A stretch of 64,000 nt of DNA from Sinohyriopsis cumingii (GCA_028554795.2 CM068825.1:160887398-160951397); one strand, 5' to 3'; shown: positions 1 through 10,346, counted from the stretch's first letter. Notes: a model not told the origin generated them from the letters alone. Made by a program: numbers and translations.

Positions 1-619
1 CAAATTTGTCAGCTTGAAAACGCGAACCAATACTGTAACCGCTCGGTATTTGATGTAGTAAGAAGAAATGGTTCAATATACAACAGAGGGATTGTAAGTT
101 CACATTCCAGTGTGTCTGCACTGCCCTTGTAACAACGAAAGAGCGTAGGCATTATTTTGCCACACTGCCTTAGAACAAAACAATGCATCACTCGTTGTAG
201 GCCATTTCACTGGGTAGACTTATTTTCTTACCGCGTTCGTTTCGAAATGACTTCAGTAGTTCTTTACACAGTGACGAGATTGGCCATGTTTTTCTATGTC
301 TCGCCGCTAGGCGATTTACAAAAACAAAATATTAAATAAATATTAAACTAATGCACGAAAAATCGTACCATAGGTGATCCCCTGGAAATTTTGTCAATCT
401 TATTGCAAAATACGTTAAGGAATATATATTTGTACTATTCTGTGAGAACGTTTTAGTCGCATTCGTCATCAGTTCAGTCTGGCGATATTTTACAATGGTG
501 GATTTTTCCTATGGATTTGATTTTCTACGTGGAATATGTGTCTCCTTGAAACTTTCTTAGGGAAAATTTACCATAAAAAACAAATGTGTCGTGATAATTT
601 TTAAAAGCAGGAATAACAT

Positions 620-620
<1 letters not shown>

Positions 621-673
<53 letters not shown>
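621..673. repeat. (CT)n-(CA)n compound microsatellite
   Basis: About 16 CT units followed directly by about 11 CA units, inside element C. The matching part of element B does not have this run, so it grew after the copies separated. Confidence 0.95.
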
Positions 674-954
674 CGATACTAGCACATTTTGAAAAATGTA
701 GTGTGACACGGATCGTCATTGTTGCTTGGTGTCTGCTTTCTCGATGGAAACTATATCGTTTAGTCTTGATTATAAAAATTTAATTTGACTTAGTTTTACA
801 TACTGCTTGAATTATTTACTTTTCACGTTTTTTTCTGGAAGTTCGTTTTTGCGTTTCTCAAATGTGGTGCTATTTTTATGGACCAAACTAAATTCTTTTG
901 GCATGAATCAGGACTCTTGATTTTGTGGTATAAGTGGAGAGCGTTGATTCAAGC

Positions 955-1190
955 TCACGTCTGTCGTATGTGCTGATGAAGTTTGCTATATGTGCAAGGT
1001 AAATGGGTATTTGTCTCCAGAATACCTGCTTCGTCCAAGAAAGACAAAAGTCAAGATTCCTGTTATCGTTGTCAGGAGAAAGTACACCGGACTTCAGAGT
1101 GCCCTAAGCGAAAAGAGAAGAAACAGAAACTAGAGGAGAAAGAGGATAGTATATTTTGGGGTTTGTATGCGTTCGCGTACTTTTGTGTGG
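955..1190 (+). pseudogene. Element C fossil ORF with CCHC zinc-knuckle-like motif and Lys/Glu-rich tail
   Basis: The frame contains CYRCQEKVHRTSEC, which fits the C-x2-C-x4-H-x4-C spacing of a zinc knuckle, followed by CPKRKEKKQKLEEKE, a charged tail. A second Cys pair (EVCYMC) lies upstream in another frame. Zinc knuckles bind single-stranded nucleic acid in many viral and host proteins; the role here is unknown. The same stretch occurs in both arms of element B. The ORF points toward the element's right end. As an element fossil it is broken; the number of breaks is probably two or more. It could alternatively be a captured host zinc-finger fragment. Confidence 0.5.
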
Positions 1191-1530
1191 ATAGTAGATA
1201 TTGTGGTTGTTTTCTTCTTCCCGTGTGTGGATAGTATATTTGGGGTTAGAATGCGTTCACGTACGATTGTGTGGATAGTGAATATTGTGTTTTTGTCCCC
1301 TTCCCGTGTGTAGATAGTGGATTTTGTGGTTATTTTTCCTTTTCCCGTGTGCGGATGCTAGATTTTGGGGTTTGTATGCGTTCGCGTATGTTTGTTTGGA
1401 TAGCAGATATTGCTCTATTTTCTTCTTCCCGTGTGTGAATCGTATATTTGGGGTTTGTGGATAGTATATAATAGTTTTTTTTTTGTTCTTCCTATGTGTG
1501 GATAGTTGATAATATGTGAAGTGAATGTAA
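1149..1530 (+). repeat. Element C minisatellite (TATATTTGGGGTTTG / GTGTGGATAGT units)
   Basis: Degenerate units of about 45 bp alternate between TTTGGGGTTTGTATGCGTTC-type and CTTCTTCCCGTGTGTGGATA-type sequence. The same units occur, inverted, at 10560-10960 in element A and in shorter form in both arms of B (49180-49430, 60900-61130), so this is a shared element part rather than a host satellite. Confidence 0.8.
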
Positions 1531-1689
1531 GGGATGTTTTCCTTCATGTCCGTACTTGACAGATATTAAGTCATGCGTTTATCATTCGCGCCATTCAACG
1601 CGGAATAAACCAAGATGTCTTCAAATAAAATATATTTCATGAAGATATTGCAAGAGGCAATACATGACCTTGCAATAGTGGAGGCTTTC

Positions 1690-2036
1690 ATGATGAAATT
1701 GGGGTATGGTGTATATACAATCCACAGAGCAAGATGGAGACAAAGAGTGTACAGATGACGAAGGAAAGATTGAGAGCTGTTGAAAAATGTAAGGGAGGAC
1801 AAGGAGGATGACGAGGATAGAATGAAGATGAGAGCTTGGAATAAAAAAAATTGAAAAAGAGGAAGAGAATGAAAAAAAGAAAAAGACAAGGAGGAGGAGG
1901 AAAAGGAAAAGGAGAAATAGGAGAAAAAAAAAAGAAAAGAAGAAAGAAAGAGAAAAAATAAGTTGGTGGAGAAAAAGAAGAGAATAGAAGACAATCAAGA
2001 CGAAGAAGAATAAATCCAAAGGCCCTTTTCAGGGCC
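1690..2036 (+). pseudogene. Element C relic of the Lys/Glu-rich TIR protein
   Basis: A strongly purine-biased stretch (GAAAAAGAGGAAGAG-type) whose 3' end, CCAAAGGCCCTTTTCAGGGCC, is the same as the end of the Lys/Glu-rich ORF in the right TIR of element A (16331-16346). No long frame remains. The ORFs on the other strand here are Phe/Ser-rich shadows of this purine tract. Function unknown; the A copy suggests a highly charged helical or coiled-coil protein. Confidence 0.45.
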
Positions 2037-2097
2037 ACTCATATGCCTCGAAAATATATTTATTCTCTTTGCCATACATGTGTTTGATGTTCATCAC

Positions 2098-2157
2098 TGT
2101 ATGTATGTATGTATGTATGTATGTATGTATGTATTTATGTATGTATGTATGTTTATA
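2098..2157. repeat. (GTAT)n microsatellite
   Basis: About 14 GTAT units with one GTATTTAT interruption, within the outer TIR of element C where element A has CTATATGTTATATATG. Confidence 0.95.
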
Positions 2158-2458
2158 TATGTGTATGTCTATATCTCTACTGTATTTGTCTCTCCCTAGA
2201 GTAGCGCGTATTCAGGTCACACCCTTGCCACATTGTTGTCAATGTCCAGTACCGTTACGTCACCTCGCCTGTTCCATTCCTATTCACTATATACAACGAT
2301 CCCACTTACCCTTGTCCGTATACAGTCCCAATATTCCCCATGTTCAATTCCCATTGTCCGTCAACGTTCCCAGGGGGTCCGTAAAAGCCTTGTCCGTCAA
2401 CGTTCCCACGAACTTTTTGACTGGGATTTCCATCTTCCGTAGGCTATCCCACTATACT

Positions 2459-3940
2459 TCTCACATACGTAACATAGAGGTATACCAACCTTGTCTTCAT
2501 TGCGCATTGTGTAAATGCAAAACAACTTCACCTTACACCCACTACTTAGAAGTTCATAATATCTGTTCAGCGCCCCCCACCCACCCCCAGTTCATGGAAG
2601 AGTCAGTTATGAGTATCTATGATATATGAGACACTTTTTATTTGATATTGAATGTTTACGCTCCTCTTCCTTGACAACAAGAAATCGAAAATTACAATGA
2701 CCCGGTTGGAAAAGCGTTTTAAGCACCCCACCCCTTACAAGAACAACAATAATGCGATGTGATATGCAACTACAGATATTTAACACATTTTGACACGATT
2801 TATCTGCAAGATTCATTTAAGTTCCTTTCATCTAAATATTACTTCTATCATATTTGATTTTCCTTTCAATCCAGGACTTGGAGAAATGTGTATATTTGAA
2901 ACAAATGAGACAATTAGAAATAGCTGTCATCTCCTTTTACTTGAATTAATACTTTAATCGATTTTTCCTTGGACATGGGTGCTGAAGTTTTTAATTTTGT
3001 TTGGCACATCTGACATATCTCAGAATCTAATATTTAAAGATCTTGATCTTAAACATTGTAAGTTGCTTTTTGTTTGTTCTCTCTAGCACCATGACGTTCG
3101 ATTTGGATCTGTCAACAGAAAAGTTAATTTCGGATTTTGTATGAAATATGAACGATATAATTGATTGTTTCAATATGAAATTAATTTGCTGTCAATATTG
3201 GGTTGATATGACAGCCAGGGTTTACAAGATTATTTTACAACAATCTTATATTTGCATCAAATACACATGGGTATTTATTTTTGCAATGAGTATAAATTTA
3301 GGAAACGTGTGAGAGGAGATCCTGACTCTTAGTCATTGCATGGTTTTGCGTTTTAAATGCTTCGCATAGTCAGTTTCGTCAATAATTACGATTTGTCTTC
3401 ATAATTTAACTAATTGTTTATGCTTTCTTGACATGGAAATATGCAGAGGATGATGCCTTGAGCACGGTCTTCTTAATAGATATGAGACGTAGAAAATTAA
3501 TTATTTGTAGTCATTATCGTGCACCATATATGTTCCTTCTAATTGCTTTAAAGTTTATTTGGAAGCTTGCGCTCGTAACTTTGAAGTATACGCTTTATTG
3601 TGAGCCAGACAGTGGTTGGTTGTCAGACACTGAACCAGCTTCTCTACATTATGCGTACTTTAGAGTCACAGTTATTCGAAACAAAAGCCATTGCTTTCTG
3701 ATATAACATAACGGTTTTGACATTAACCTTGCGGGAGACTCCATAAAGTGTATGGAACTAGTAATATGGTTGGAACATCAAATTTGCCGAATGAATATCC
3801 AAAAGAGTACAAATTTGTTCAAGTGAGAGGCGATTGAGATCTGGTTGCACATCCCCGTTGACATATTCTTTACGTCCATTCAAGATGCTCTGTGCCATAC
3901 CTTTGATCTACACTTTGGATGTATCTTTTATGCCGTTTTT
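2459..3940. other. No gene recognised; AT-rich flank
   Basis: Outside element C. Short ORFs here (for example 3428-3706) have no recognisable motif and ordinary AT-rich composition. Nothing else seen. Confidence 0.6.
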
Positions 3941-3954
3941 CCAAACAGTGTATG

Positions 3955-4102
3955 GTTATGTCAGAAAGCTTGCCAGTAGCTTCTCGTGGGTCGGTGGTTC
4001 TTTCCGGGGGTTTCCCGGGTTCTTCCTCCACCATTTAAACTGGCCGCCATGTATAGCCTATCTTGTGCTGAAAAATGGCGTTAAACCCTACAACAACAAT
4101 AA
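3955..4102 (+). mobile_element. 5'-truncated tRNA-derived SINE, 14-bp target-site duplication
   Basis: The body (AGAAAGCTTGCCAGTAGC, then GGTCGGTGGTTCTTTCC, TGGCCGCCATGTATAGCC and GTGCTGAAAAATGGCGTTAA) matches the SINEs at 5383 and 42906, but the tRNA-like head is missing. It is flanked by perfect direct repeats CCAAACAGTGTATG at 3941-3954 and 4103-4116, which mark a retrotransposed insertion that was already truncated on arrival. The tail ends CAACAACAATAA. The ORF at 3834-4178 is an accident of reading through it. Confidence 0.9.
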
Positions 4103-4116
4103 CCAAACAGTGTATG

Positions 4117-4525
4117 TACCCATTCAATGGCATCAATGGCTTTGTCATGCAAAAGAGAAAGAGATATATATTCTGTAATGAATCTATTTATTAAATTGTA
4201 TTACGGTTATAATCTGTCCCTTAACATTTGTGGAAATGTTACATTACATGGCTCAATCAATGCCGACAAAGTCCACATGAAGTATCAGCCAAATTAGGTA
4301 TGAAAGGATTTGGTGTTCTTACTGAATGTACCGAATGTATCTCGCTTGATCACCGAAGATATAAGTTGATTATGCTATACAACACTGACTAGCCGCTTTA
4401 AGCTCTGAAAGCCTATCACCTCAAAAATATTTTCTGATGTCAAATGTTGTAAGTTTGGAAAACAAATAGTTCCAATGATGATATTTGAAAATAATGCTCT
4501 TGTAAGTGGTTCTAGTTTCTGACTT
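4117..4525. other. No gene recognised
   Basis: AT-rich sequence with no repeat, RNA or coding pattern that I can identify. Confidence 0.55.
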
Positions 4526-4860
4526 GCAAAACTCAAAGACAAGTTTACAATTATTCCATATACTTTGACATCGTAACTAGAATTGTTTGCAATAATTATT
4601 TAATATACCTGACATTGTAATTAGCATTTCGGTTGCAATTACTCGATATACTTTGACATCGTAACAAGCATTGATTTTAAAGACAAGTTTTAAATTGTTT
4701 GATATACTTTGACATCGTAAGTAGCATTGAATTCAAGGACATCTTTGTAATTACTCCATATACTTTGTCATCGTAACAATCATTAATTTTAAAAAGCAAG
4801 TTTTCACTCATTCCATATACTTTGACATCGTAACCAGCACAGACTTCAAAGACAATAGGA
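4526..4860 (+). repeat. Degenerate minisatellite, about 60-bp unit, 5-6 copies
   Basis: The core CCATATACTTTGACATCGTAA recurs at about 4556, 4650, 4706, 4758 and 4816, with a weaker copy near 4602. Each is followed by a variable AGCATTGATTTTAAAGACAAGTTT-like linker. Divergence between copies suggests an old array. Confidence 0.85.
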
Positions 4861-4879
4861 GAAATTAAATTGCTTAAAA

Positions 4880-5370
4880 AGTCACATATTCAAACTAGAT
4901 CTATTATCCTTGGAAAAAATGAACAAATCTTATATTATTCCAATTTTTGACTACGCTGACCACATTTTGGACAGTTGTACAATGCATGATAAAGACCTAG
5001 AAATAATAAATGTTGAGGCGATGAGAATAATAACGAGTGCAGCCAAAAGTGCATCTCCTTCACAATTGTAAAATGCAACTAGCTGGGAATGACTAAACTC
5101 TCACCGTTACAAACATAAACTGCTTTAATTATTTAAAATTGATCACGGACTAGCTCCTGCATAGCTTCATGACTTGATTCGACCGATATTTACAGAACAG
5201 GTGACCTAATCCATTCGATCCTCGAACTTTCTTCGGACCCCAGTGTGCAGACCGACCTTGTTCTACAATTCATTTCTACCTTCTATAATTCGAATATGGA
5301 ACATGTTACCAGTTGATGCTTTGAAAGCATGCATATTCCTACGGTTTGCAAGTGATTAGCAACCACTGCT
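4880..5370 (+). pseudogene. LINE (non-LTR retrotransposon) reverse transcriptase C-terminal relic
   Basis: Translated plus-strand pieces give the familiar end of a CR1/Jockey-like reverse transcriptase ORF: IIPIFDYADHILDSCTMHDKD, then VEAMRIITSA, HRYKHKL, PVCRPTLFYNSFLPSIIRIW and NMLPVDALKA. These match, in order, the family pattern 'Y-x-RP-x-LEYAD-x-VWD', 'VE-x-AARI-x-TGA', 'RR-x-x-HKL' and 'YNSF-x-PS-x-I-x-x-WN-x-LP'. Several stops and frame changes interrupt it, and only about the last 150 residues are present, so this is a 5'-truncated dead copy. A SINE has since landed just after it. The exact clade cannot be fixed from this piece. Confidence 0.85.
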
Positions 5371-5382
5371 TAAACATTATCT

Positions 5383-5642
5383 GAGGGCCCCGATTGGCCG
5401 AGTGGTCTAAAGCGCTCTTCGTTACGGATCACTGCCATCTCACCTCTGTCTGCGTGGGTTCGAGTCCTCGGATTCAGCCAATGTGGGTATGTGAGAAAGC
5501 TTGCCAGTAGCTTCTCGTGGGTCGGTGGTTCTTTCCGGGGTTTTCCCGGGTTCTTCCTCCACTATTAATACTGGCCGCCATGTATAACCTATCGTGTGCT
5601 GAAAAATGGCGTTAAACCCCACACCACCAACAACAAAAAAAA
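5383..5642 (+). mobile_element. Full-length tRNA-derived SINE, 12-bp target-site duplication
   Basis: The head resembles a Leu/Ser-type tRNA: TGGCCGAGTGG (box A, 5395-5405) and GGTTCGAGTCC (box B, 5457-5467), the two RNA polymerase III promoter elements. The body holds GGTCGGTGGTTCTTTCC and TGGCCGCCATGTATAACC, and the tail GGCGTTAAACCCC followed by CAACAACAAA. Perfect direct repeats TAAACATTATCT flank it at 5371-5382 and 5643-5654. This body and tail are of a kind I know as widespread in mollusc genomes. The minus-strand ORF at 5440-5649 is a shadow. The other two copies in this window are at 3955 and 42906, both shorter at the 5' end. Confidence 0.93.
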
Positions 5643-5654
5643 TAAACATTATCT

Positions 5655-6689
5655 ATACAATTGACATGTCATGAAAAATGACGCACTGATGTTTTATATT
5701 TCTTTCAGCAAAATGTACTTAGCATCGATTACTTCAACTTCATCAAGGTCTTCGCGAGACCACTGGGAATCAGATATTGATATTATCCCACACAAACATA
5801 TTAAAAATAGTTCCATTCAGACACGATCATAAAGCTTGAAGTAGTCGCTCACACATTCTAAAATTACTATTACATGCAAATTTAACATAAATTTTAGTGA
5901 GCCCAGTGTAATTTTAGAGTTTAAATAATCCGACAGGCGTACATTAGCGTGTAAGACTTTGATAACTGAATAATGTATATTACTGATTGATTATTGAAAT
6001 AGGGTCATTTAAATTAATGCAAAATCTCCTTTTTAAACAGAAATTACAACCAGTCTGGAACTTTTCAGATATTAAGGCACAGTCAATGTATGTCTTACAG
6101 TAAAATATCATGGTTATATTTCCAGCGATGGAGAAAACATAGATACAAATAGAGATACACAGTCCAACTTCCTTTAAATACCTCTAATTCAGTAGTTACT
6201 AAATATTACGATTTTATTAGTTGCTGAGGGTTATAAATATTTTTAGACTTTTGTCTTTTGAAATTTGTTCACCAGTATTGAAAAGGTGAATCCAAAATAT
6301 ATTTTGTTTTTCTAAAACACATTCCATTACAAAATTAACGGTTAATTAAATTCCTTGTACAATTATTGTACAAAGTTTCCATTATTATTATAGCTTATAA
6401 ACTGAAATTTAAAATAACATAAACAATAATATTAATGAAACATTTTTTAATGATACCATAAATGAATAAAGACAAAAATACTATAGGAAGCAATATACAC
6501 TTTTCAGTTGTAAAATACTTTGTATTTATATTATTGTAAGTATTATTCAGATAATTAATAAAATTATAAACATTCCATTTAAGTGTAACAGAACGTCTCA
6601 GAACGTTACAAGTTTTGGCGTCGTCATGTGTATGTGATTTTTACATATAATGTTAATCTCTTAGAAACCAAATGTATTTTATGACGCAA
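5655..6689. other. No gene recognised; very AT-rich
   Basis: No long ORF, no tRNA-like fold and no tandem array seen. Long A/T runs at 6240-6600. Confidence 0.6.
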
Positions 6690-7260
6690 ATAGAGGATCT
6701 CAAATGGGTAATAATTTAATATTGAATATGGGAAACGAGTTGAAGAATTTCCAGCTTTTGCAAGCTTTGGCGAGCAAAAGCTGGACATTATTTAACGAAT
6801 TTAATAAATTTAATATTTAATCATTACCCATTTGAGATTCTTTTTCTCACATAGTTCTATCTCATAAGAAATTATTTAGGTAGAAAGAAGAATGAATAAT
6901 TTCGTTCATTCTGACAGACGCTGTACGTTTCATTCGTTGTGCGTAAAAATAGTCGCAAACAAGGTTGAAATAGTAAAAGTATGTTACACATTTTTGATAA
7001 CTATAAATCAAAAAATAAGCATCAATCCAAATAAACATAAAAAATTTACGAAAGAGAAAACATTTGTCAACACAAAATGTCCAATGCGTGTGATGTCACA
7101 TTGTTTGATACCGTGCACAGTACCGGTTTGTATTGGCCGACATAACATAGTGCCAGTGTTTACGTTGAAATTTCACTACATATCTAAACATTACATTGTT
7201 GCGATATGTTTGTGGAAAGAAGATTACTGTATGCAGAAATACAGATATTTTCTGTAATGT
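6690..7260. repeat. Interspersed repeat with nested palindrome, copy 1
   Basis: A nested inverted repeat fills 6697-6838. The outer arms are ATCTCAAATGGGTAAT (6697-6712) and its complement ending at 6838; the inner arms are CCAGCTTTTG (6751-6760) and CAAAAGCTGG (6775-6784). A related copy with the same inner and outer arms lies at 36187-36321, and similarity continues past the palindrome (AATAATTTCGTT...CGTAAAAATAGT) to about 6955, perhaps further. The 121-residue ORF at 6892-7257 lies in this repeat and shows no known motif. Superfamily unknown; a palindromic MITE-like element is possible. Confidence 0.7.
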
Positions 7261-8485
7261 ATTTGTGACCCGATATTTGCAGTATTTGATTTTTTAACAT
7301 TCGATTGTAAAAAGATGTAAAGAAATCTCTTTTTGAGTCGGACTTGCATCACATATTTACTGCGTACATATGCTGTGGTCGGATAAAGTTCGGTCGGATG
7401 GGGAGACTGGTTTATGTCTACCGTCTTCTGTGAACAAAGGTGAGTTAATTTACTTCAGTAATTTCACATATAAACCAAGCTTGTATGTAGGGTGGATTCC
7501 ATGCTACAGATATACCGCCCCTCCATCCCCACCTCCACACTCGTTATTATCTGAGCAATACCGGTAGTTTTACTTGTTTTTATTGTTCTTGTCCTGGGGG
7601 TTTTGCCATTTTTCATGTTATGATATGATTTACATGCCATAACAAACACATGTGGGGGAAAACTGCTAATGTTGAAACAGATAAATCATTTTTACCCAAA
7701 TCCCTTTCGTGAGTCGAGTCAAAATATGGCGGCAAAAATGTTCAGTGAAAACAAAAATACAGAAGGCGAGGTTAAAAACGTTTCCCCAAGTTCGCAGCAA
7801 ATCGGTTAAATGTTCATCTTATATAATTGGTCATCGTCCATCTTTGATGAAGTTCCTGTTCCCGTTACTATCTTTCATGAAGGTAGTTTGGTTTCGTGCG
7901 TGGCCAGAATCATTGGTATAAGTTTAATGTTCAGATCTTGTTAAATTATGCTTTGTAGCTATTTCTATTTAGCAGCTAGAAAACGTTCAGAGCAGGGATT
8001 TTTTATTCTATTTTTAATTTGCTTCTTTTGTTTTTGTTTATTGTTTTATTAAAATATTTTTTCCATTATACTAACGTGAATTTGGACATTTAATTTTGTA
8101 TATTTTTTAAGGTTTGTTTATTTTCATTAACATTACCTACCCAGTGTTCTTGCTTGAAAACGACCATGTTTAGTCTTAAAACTAGACAAGACATAATTCC
8201 GACTTGCGATATAAGATGCAGAGTGCTTCAAATGTTACATTTCAAGATGGCGTGCTTTGGAATTATTTTAAAACATTCCATTGACTATAATTACAACTGT
8301 GCAGAATCTAGTCTTATAATAGTGATTATATTGCATACATAATCGACATTGTGATAAGATATGACACGTGTATTACCTACCGTTCGTGATTCTGATTAGA
8401 ATATGTTAGATGTATTGACGTGGATGATGGATTGTATTCATTTTTGGCGATTGATGTCGTGAAGCAGATCAAGGAGATCCATCTT
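7261..8485. other. No gene recognised
   Basis: Short ORFs (7370-7567, 7709-7921, 8154-8342) show no motif. No repeats seen. Confidence 0.55.
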
Positions 8486-8674
8486 TTTGGGTCATGGGTA
8501 TCTTGAAATTGGTCATGGAATGTCTCTATTTTGGGTCATGGGTATCTTGAAATTGGTCATGGAATGTCTCTATTTTGGGTCATGGGTATCTTGAAATAGG
8601 TCATGAAATGTCTCTGTTTTGGGTTATGGGTATCTTGAAATTGGTCATGAAATGTCTCTATTTTGGGTTACTTA
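8486..8674 (+). repeat. 44-bp tandem repeat, about 4 copies
   Basis: The unit TTTGGGTCATGGGTATCTTG + AAATTGGTCATGGAATGTCTCTAT starts at 8486, 8530, 8574 and 8618. Copies differ at few positions, so the array is fairly young. Confidence 0.95.
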
Positions 8675-9071
8675 CGTGAATAATTTTTGGAAGATTGTCA
8701 ACGAATATATGTGGATTATGATACATATCCAAACGTGGAATGGTTCGATTTCAATCGCGCTGAATTAGCCATTCTATTTAATTAATTGGTATATCTGTAT
8801 TACTGAACGGTTCTATCTAGCTAACGATTCGATTTTCTATCCGGAATCGGTTGTCGGTTCCTTTTAAGCTATGGTTAATTGATACATGTGAATCATGGTC
8901 GAAAACTCTGTCTTGTCTCTGAGCCATGATTAGCTGCCTTCCTGATTATGATTATTGACTATGTCTGGTTAAGGTTTATCGAGTTCATTTAACAGTATGC
9001 GGATCGTTTATATCATAGTCACAAGTCCCCTCTTAATGAAACAGAAATATTAATCTTGGCAATTGTTTTAC
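8675..9071. other. Left flank of element A; no gene recognised
   Basis: Unique AT-rich sequence. Its last bases before element A, read on the minus strand after the TTCAGG target site, start GTAAAACAATT, which could act as a splice donor (see the ORF at 16825-16964). Confidence 0.5.
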
Positions 9072-9077
9072 CCTGAA
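9072..9077. repeat. Target-site duplication of element A (CCTGAA), left copy
   Basis: CCTGAA here and at 16825-16830, directly outside the AG...CT ends. A 6-bp duplication is the size made by Polinton integrases. Confidence 0.9.
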
Positions 9078-9277
9078 AGAAGTAGATGGGGTTAGTTTAG
9101 CGACAATGGAAAATACATCACAGACCCCCCTTGGGAACATTTAGCGACAAGGCTTTTCAGATCACCCTGGGAACGTTTAGCAACAAGGTGAATTTAACAT
9201 GGGGAATATTGGGACTGCATAGAGACAAGGGAAAGTTGGGTTACTGTATAAGGATAATAGGAATGGAACAGGTGAGG

Positions 9278-9285
9278 TGACGTCA
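9278..9285. promoter_or_regulatory. CRE (TGACGTCA), element A left TIR, outer
   Basis: Perfect 8-bp CREB/ATF consensus; the mirror copy is at 16618-16625. Preserved in both TIRs although the surrounding sequence has diverged. Confidence 0.7.
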
Positions 9286-9397
9286 CGGTACTGAAAATTG
9301 GCAACAATGTTACAAGGGTCTGATCTGAATATACGCTACTATAGGTAGAGACAAATACAGTAGAGATATAGACATAGACATGTATAACATATAGACA

Positions 9398-9419
9398 TAG
9401 ATTGATGAACATCAATCTA
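9398..9419. repeat. Palindrome TAGATTGATG-AA-CATCAATCTA
   Basis: Perfect 10-bp arms with a 2-base centre. The partner in the right TIR (16484-16505) is TAGACTGATG-CT-CGTCAGTCTA, in which one arm position and its pairing partner have changed together. Confidence 0.85.
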
Positions 9420-9551
9420 TCATACCTGAACTGTAAAATTGACTAAAAATTGTTTAGGCAGGAGAGAAATGTCTTTGGAGGCAAATATAAAATATAAAAT
9501 AGAAAATCTACACAAAATATTTTTAGGCAAGAAAGCAAACTTTTAAGAGGC

Positions 9552-9845
9552 AATGGAGTGGCCCTGAGAACGGTCTTTGGGTTTCTTCTTCCTTTTGTTC
9601 TTCTAGTTTCTTCTTTGTCTCCTCCATCTTCTTAGTTATGTTATCACTGTTGTCTTCTTTCTTTTCATTTGTTTCCTCCTCCTGTTTTCTTTCTCCACTT
9701 CCTCTTTTTTCCTTTCATTTTCTTCTTCCTTTTCTTTTTTATTATTCCATTCTCTCATCCTCTGTATTTCCTCTTCATCCTCCTTCTCCTCCTTTTCTTC
9801 TTTAATCAGCTGTCTTAAGCTATCCTTTAAAAGGTTGTAGGCCAC
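9552..9845 (-). pseudogene. Element A left-TIR copy of Lys/Glu-rich protein
   Basis: The open part (9636-9845) begins MAYNLLKDSLRQLIKEEK and continues with runs such as EEIQRMREWNNKKEKEEENE, ending in KRKKTTVIT. It is almost entirely charged, consistent with a long helix or coiled coil. A mirror copy in the right TIR (16078-16395) shares REWNNKKEKEEENERKK. The ORF points outward, toward the element's left end. A related single-copy ORF with the same 3' end lies in the core of element B (56769-57206). Function unknown; its place in the TIR means two copies per element. Fossil, with few breaks. Confidence 0.6.
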
Positions 9846-10081
9846 TATATCGTCAATGGGAATTTAACATAGGGAAATTTAATGGGCCACTACAGCATCA
9901 AGAGGAATTGAACGTGGGGAAATCGAATGGGCCACTTTGGCATCAAGGGGAATTCAACATGGGAATATTGAGGTTGTATAGTCGTTATGTGTTAGCTTAA
10001 AATGTAAGAGAAGGAGATAAAATCTCACAAAATAGACTAACTCTTACACTGCCAAATATACTATGTGGAAGAACGCTAGTA

Positions 10082-10312
10082 TCTATTTATTGTCACCACT
10101 GGTAGAAAATTCCTTTGGAGAAACATAGCATTTATTTTTAGCTTCAAATTGTGGGAGATTCCTTCGGAAAAACTCATTACCTATTTATAGCCTCATCTTG
10201 TGTGACTTTGTTGTTCAAAATCCCTTGTACCTATTTATAGCTATAACCTAAGGAAAAACCCAAGCCTATATTTATAGTCTCAAAATTGCCAATTTCAATG
10301 ACGTCGCTGTAC
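10082..10312. promoter_or_regulatory. TATA-like box array plus CRE-like site, element A left TIR, inner
   Basis: CTATTTATTG, TTATTTTTAGC, CTATTTATAGC, CTATTTATAGC and ATATTTATAGT (complement CTATAAATAG) recur about every 45-50 bp from 10082 to 10280, followed by TGACGTCG at 10299-10306, one base off a CRE. The same arrangement occurs in all four end modules of element B. CTATAAATAG fits both a TATA box and the MEF2 consensus; which, if either, is used is unknown. Confidence 0.55.
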
Positions 10313-10333
10313 TGGAGACTGGGAGAATAATGG

Positions 10334-10346
10334 CAACAGTGTTGCA
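10334..10346. repeat. Palindrome GCAACAGTGTTGC, element A
   Basis: Perfect 6-bp arms about a single base, 28 bp inside the CRE-like site; the same spacing is seen in element B. Confidence 0.7.

Larger units (their letters stand above)
1..2458 (+). mobile_element. Polinton/Maverick-type element C, right-hand part (runs off the window start)
   Basis: Positions 1 to about 1560 are recognisably the same sequence as element B's right arm from about 59080 to 60700. From about 1690 the sequence instead resembles the right TIR of element A: a Lys/Glu-rich purine tract, a GGCCCT...AGGGCC hairpin, the TGATG/CATCA palindrome and CCCCATGTTcAATTCCC-type subterminal repeats. The end reads ...ACTATACT, so the terminus begins AGTATAGTGGG on its own strand, like the AGTAGT start of A and B. 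The left end and its target-site copy lie outside the window, so completeness cannot be judged. Its visible ORFs are broken and it looks older than B. Confidence 0.8.
9078..10325. repeat. Element A left TIR
   Basis: Inverted copy of 15646-16824. From the outside in: GTTTAGCGACAATGGAAAA-type subterminal repeats, a CRE, GCTACTATAGGTAGAGACAA, a TGATG/CATCA palindrome, the Lys/Glu-rich ORF, a second set of GGAATTTAACATGGGAA repeats and a TATA-like array. The inner edge falls near CTGTACTGGAGACT. Confidence 0.9.

Noticed and set aside
1566-2038. Three overlapping Phe/Ser/Leu-rich minus-strand ORFs
   Set aside because: They are complements of the purine-rich Lys/Glu tract of element C.
5385-5470. 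A functional tRNA gene
   Set aside because: Boxes A and B are tRNA-like, but no acceptor stem closes and the sequence continues into a SINE body with target-site duplications.
5440-5649. Minus-strand ORF ending in NPRRQR, and similar frame at 42687-43043
   Set aside because: Antisense readings of the SINE body; the similarity between them is SINE homology.
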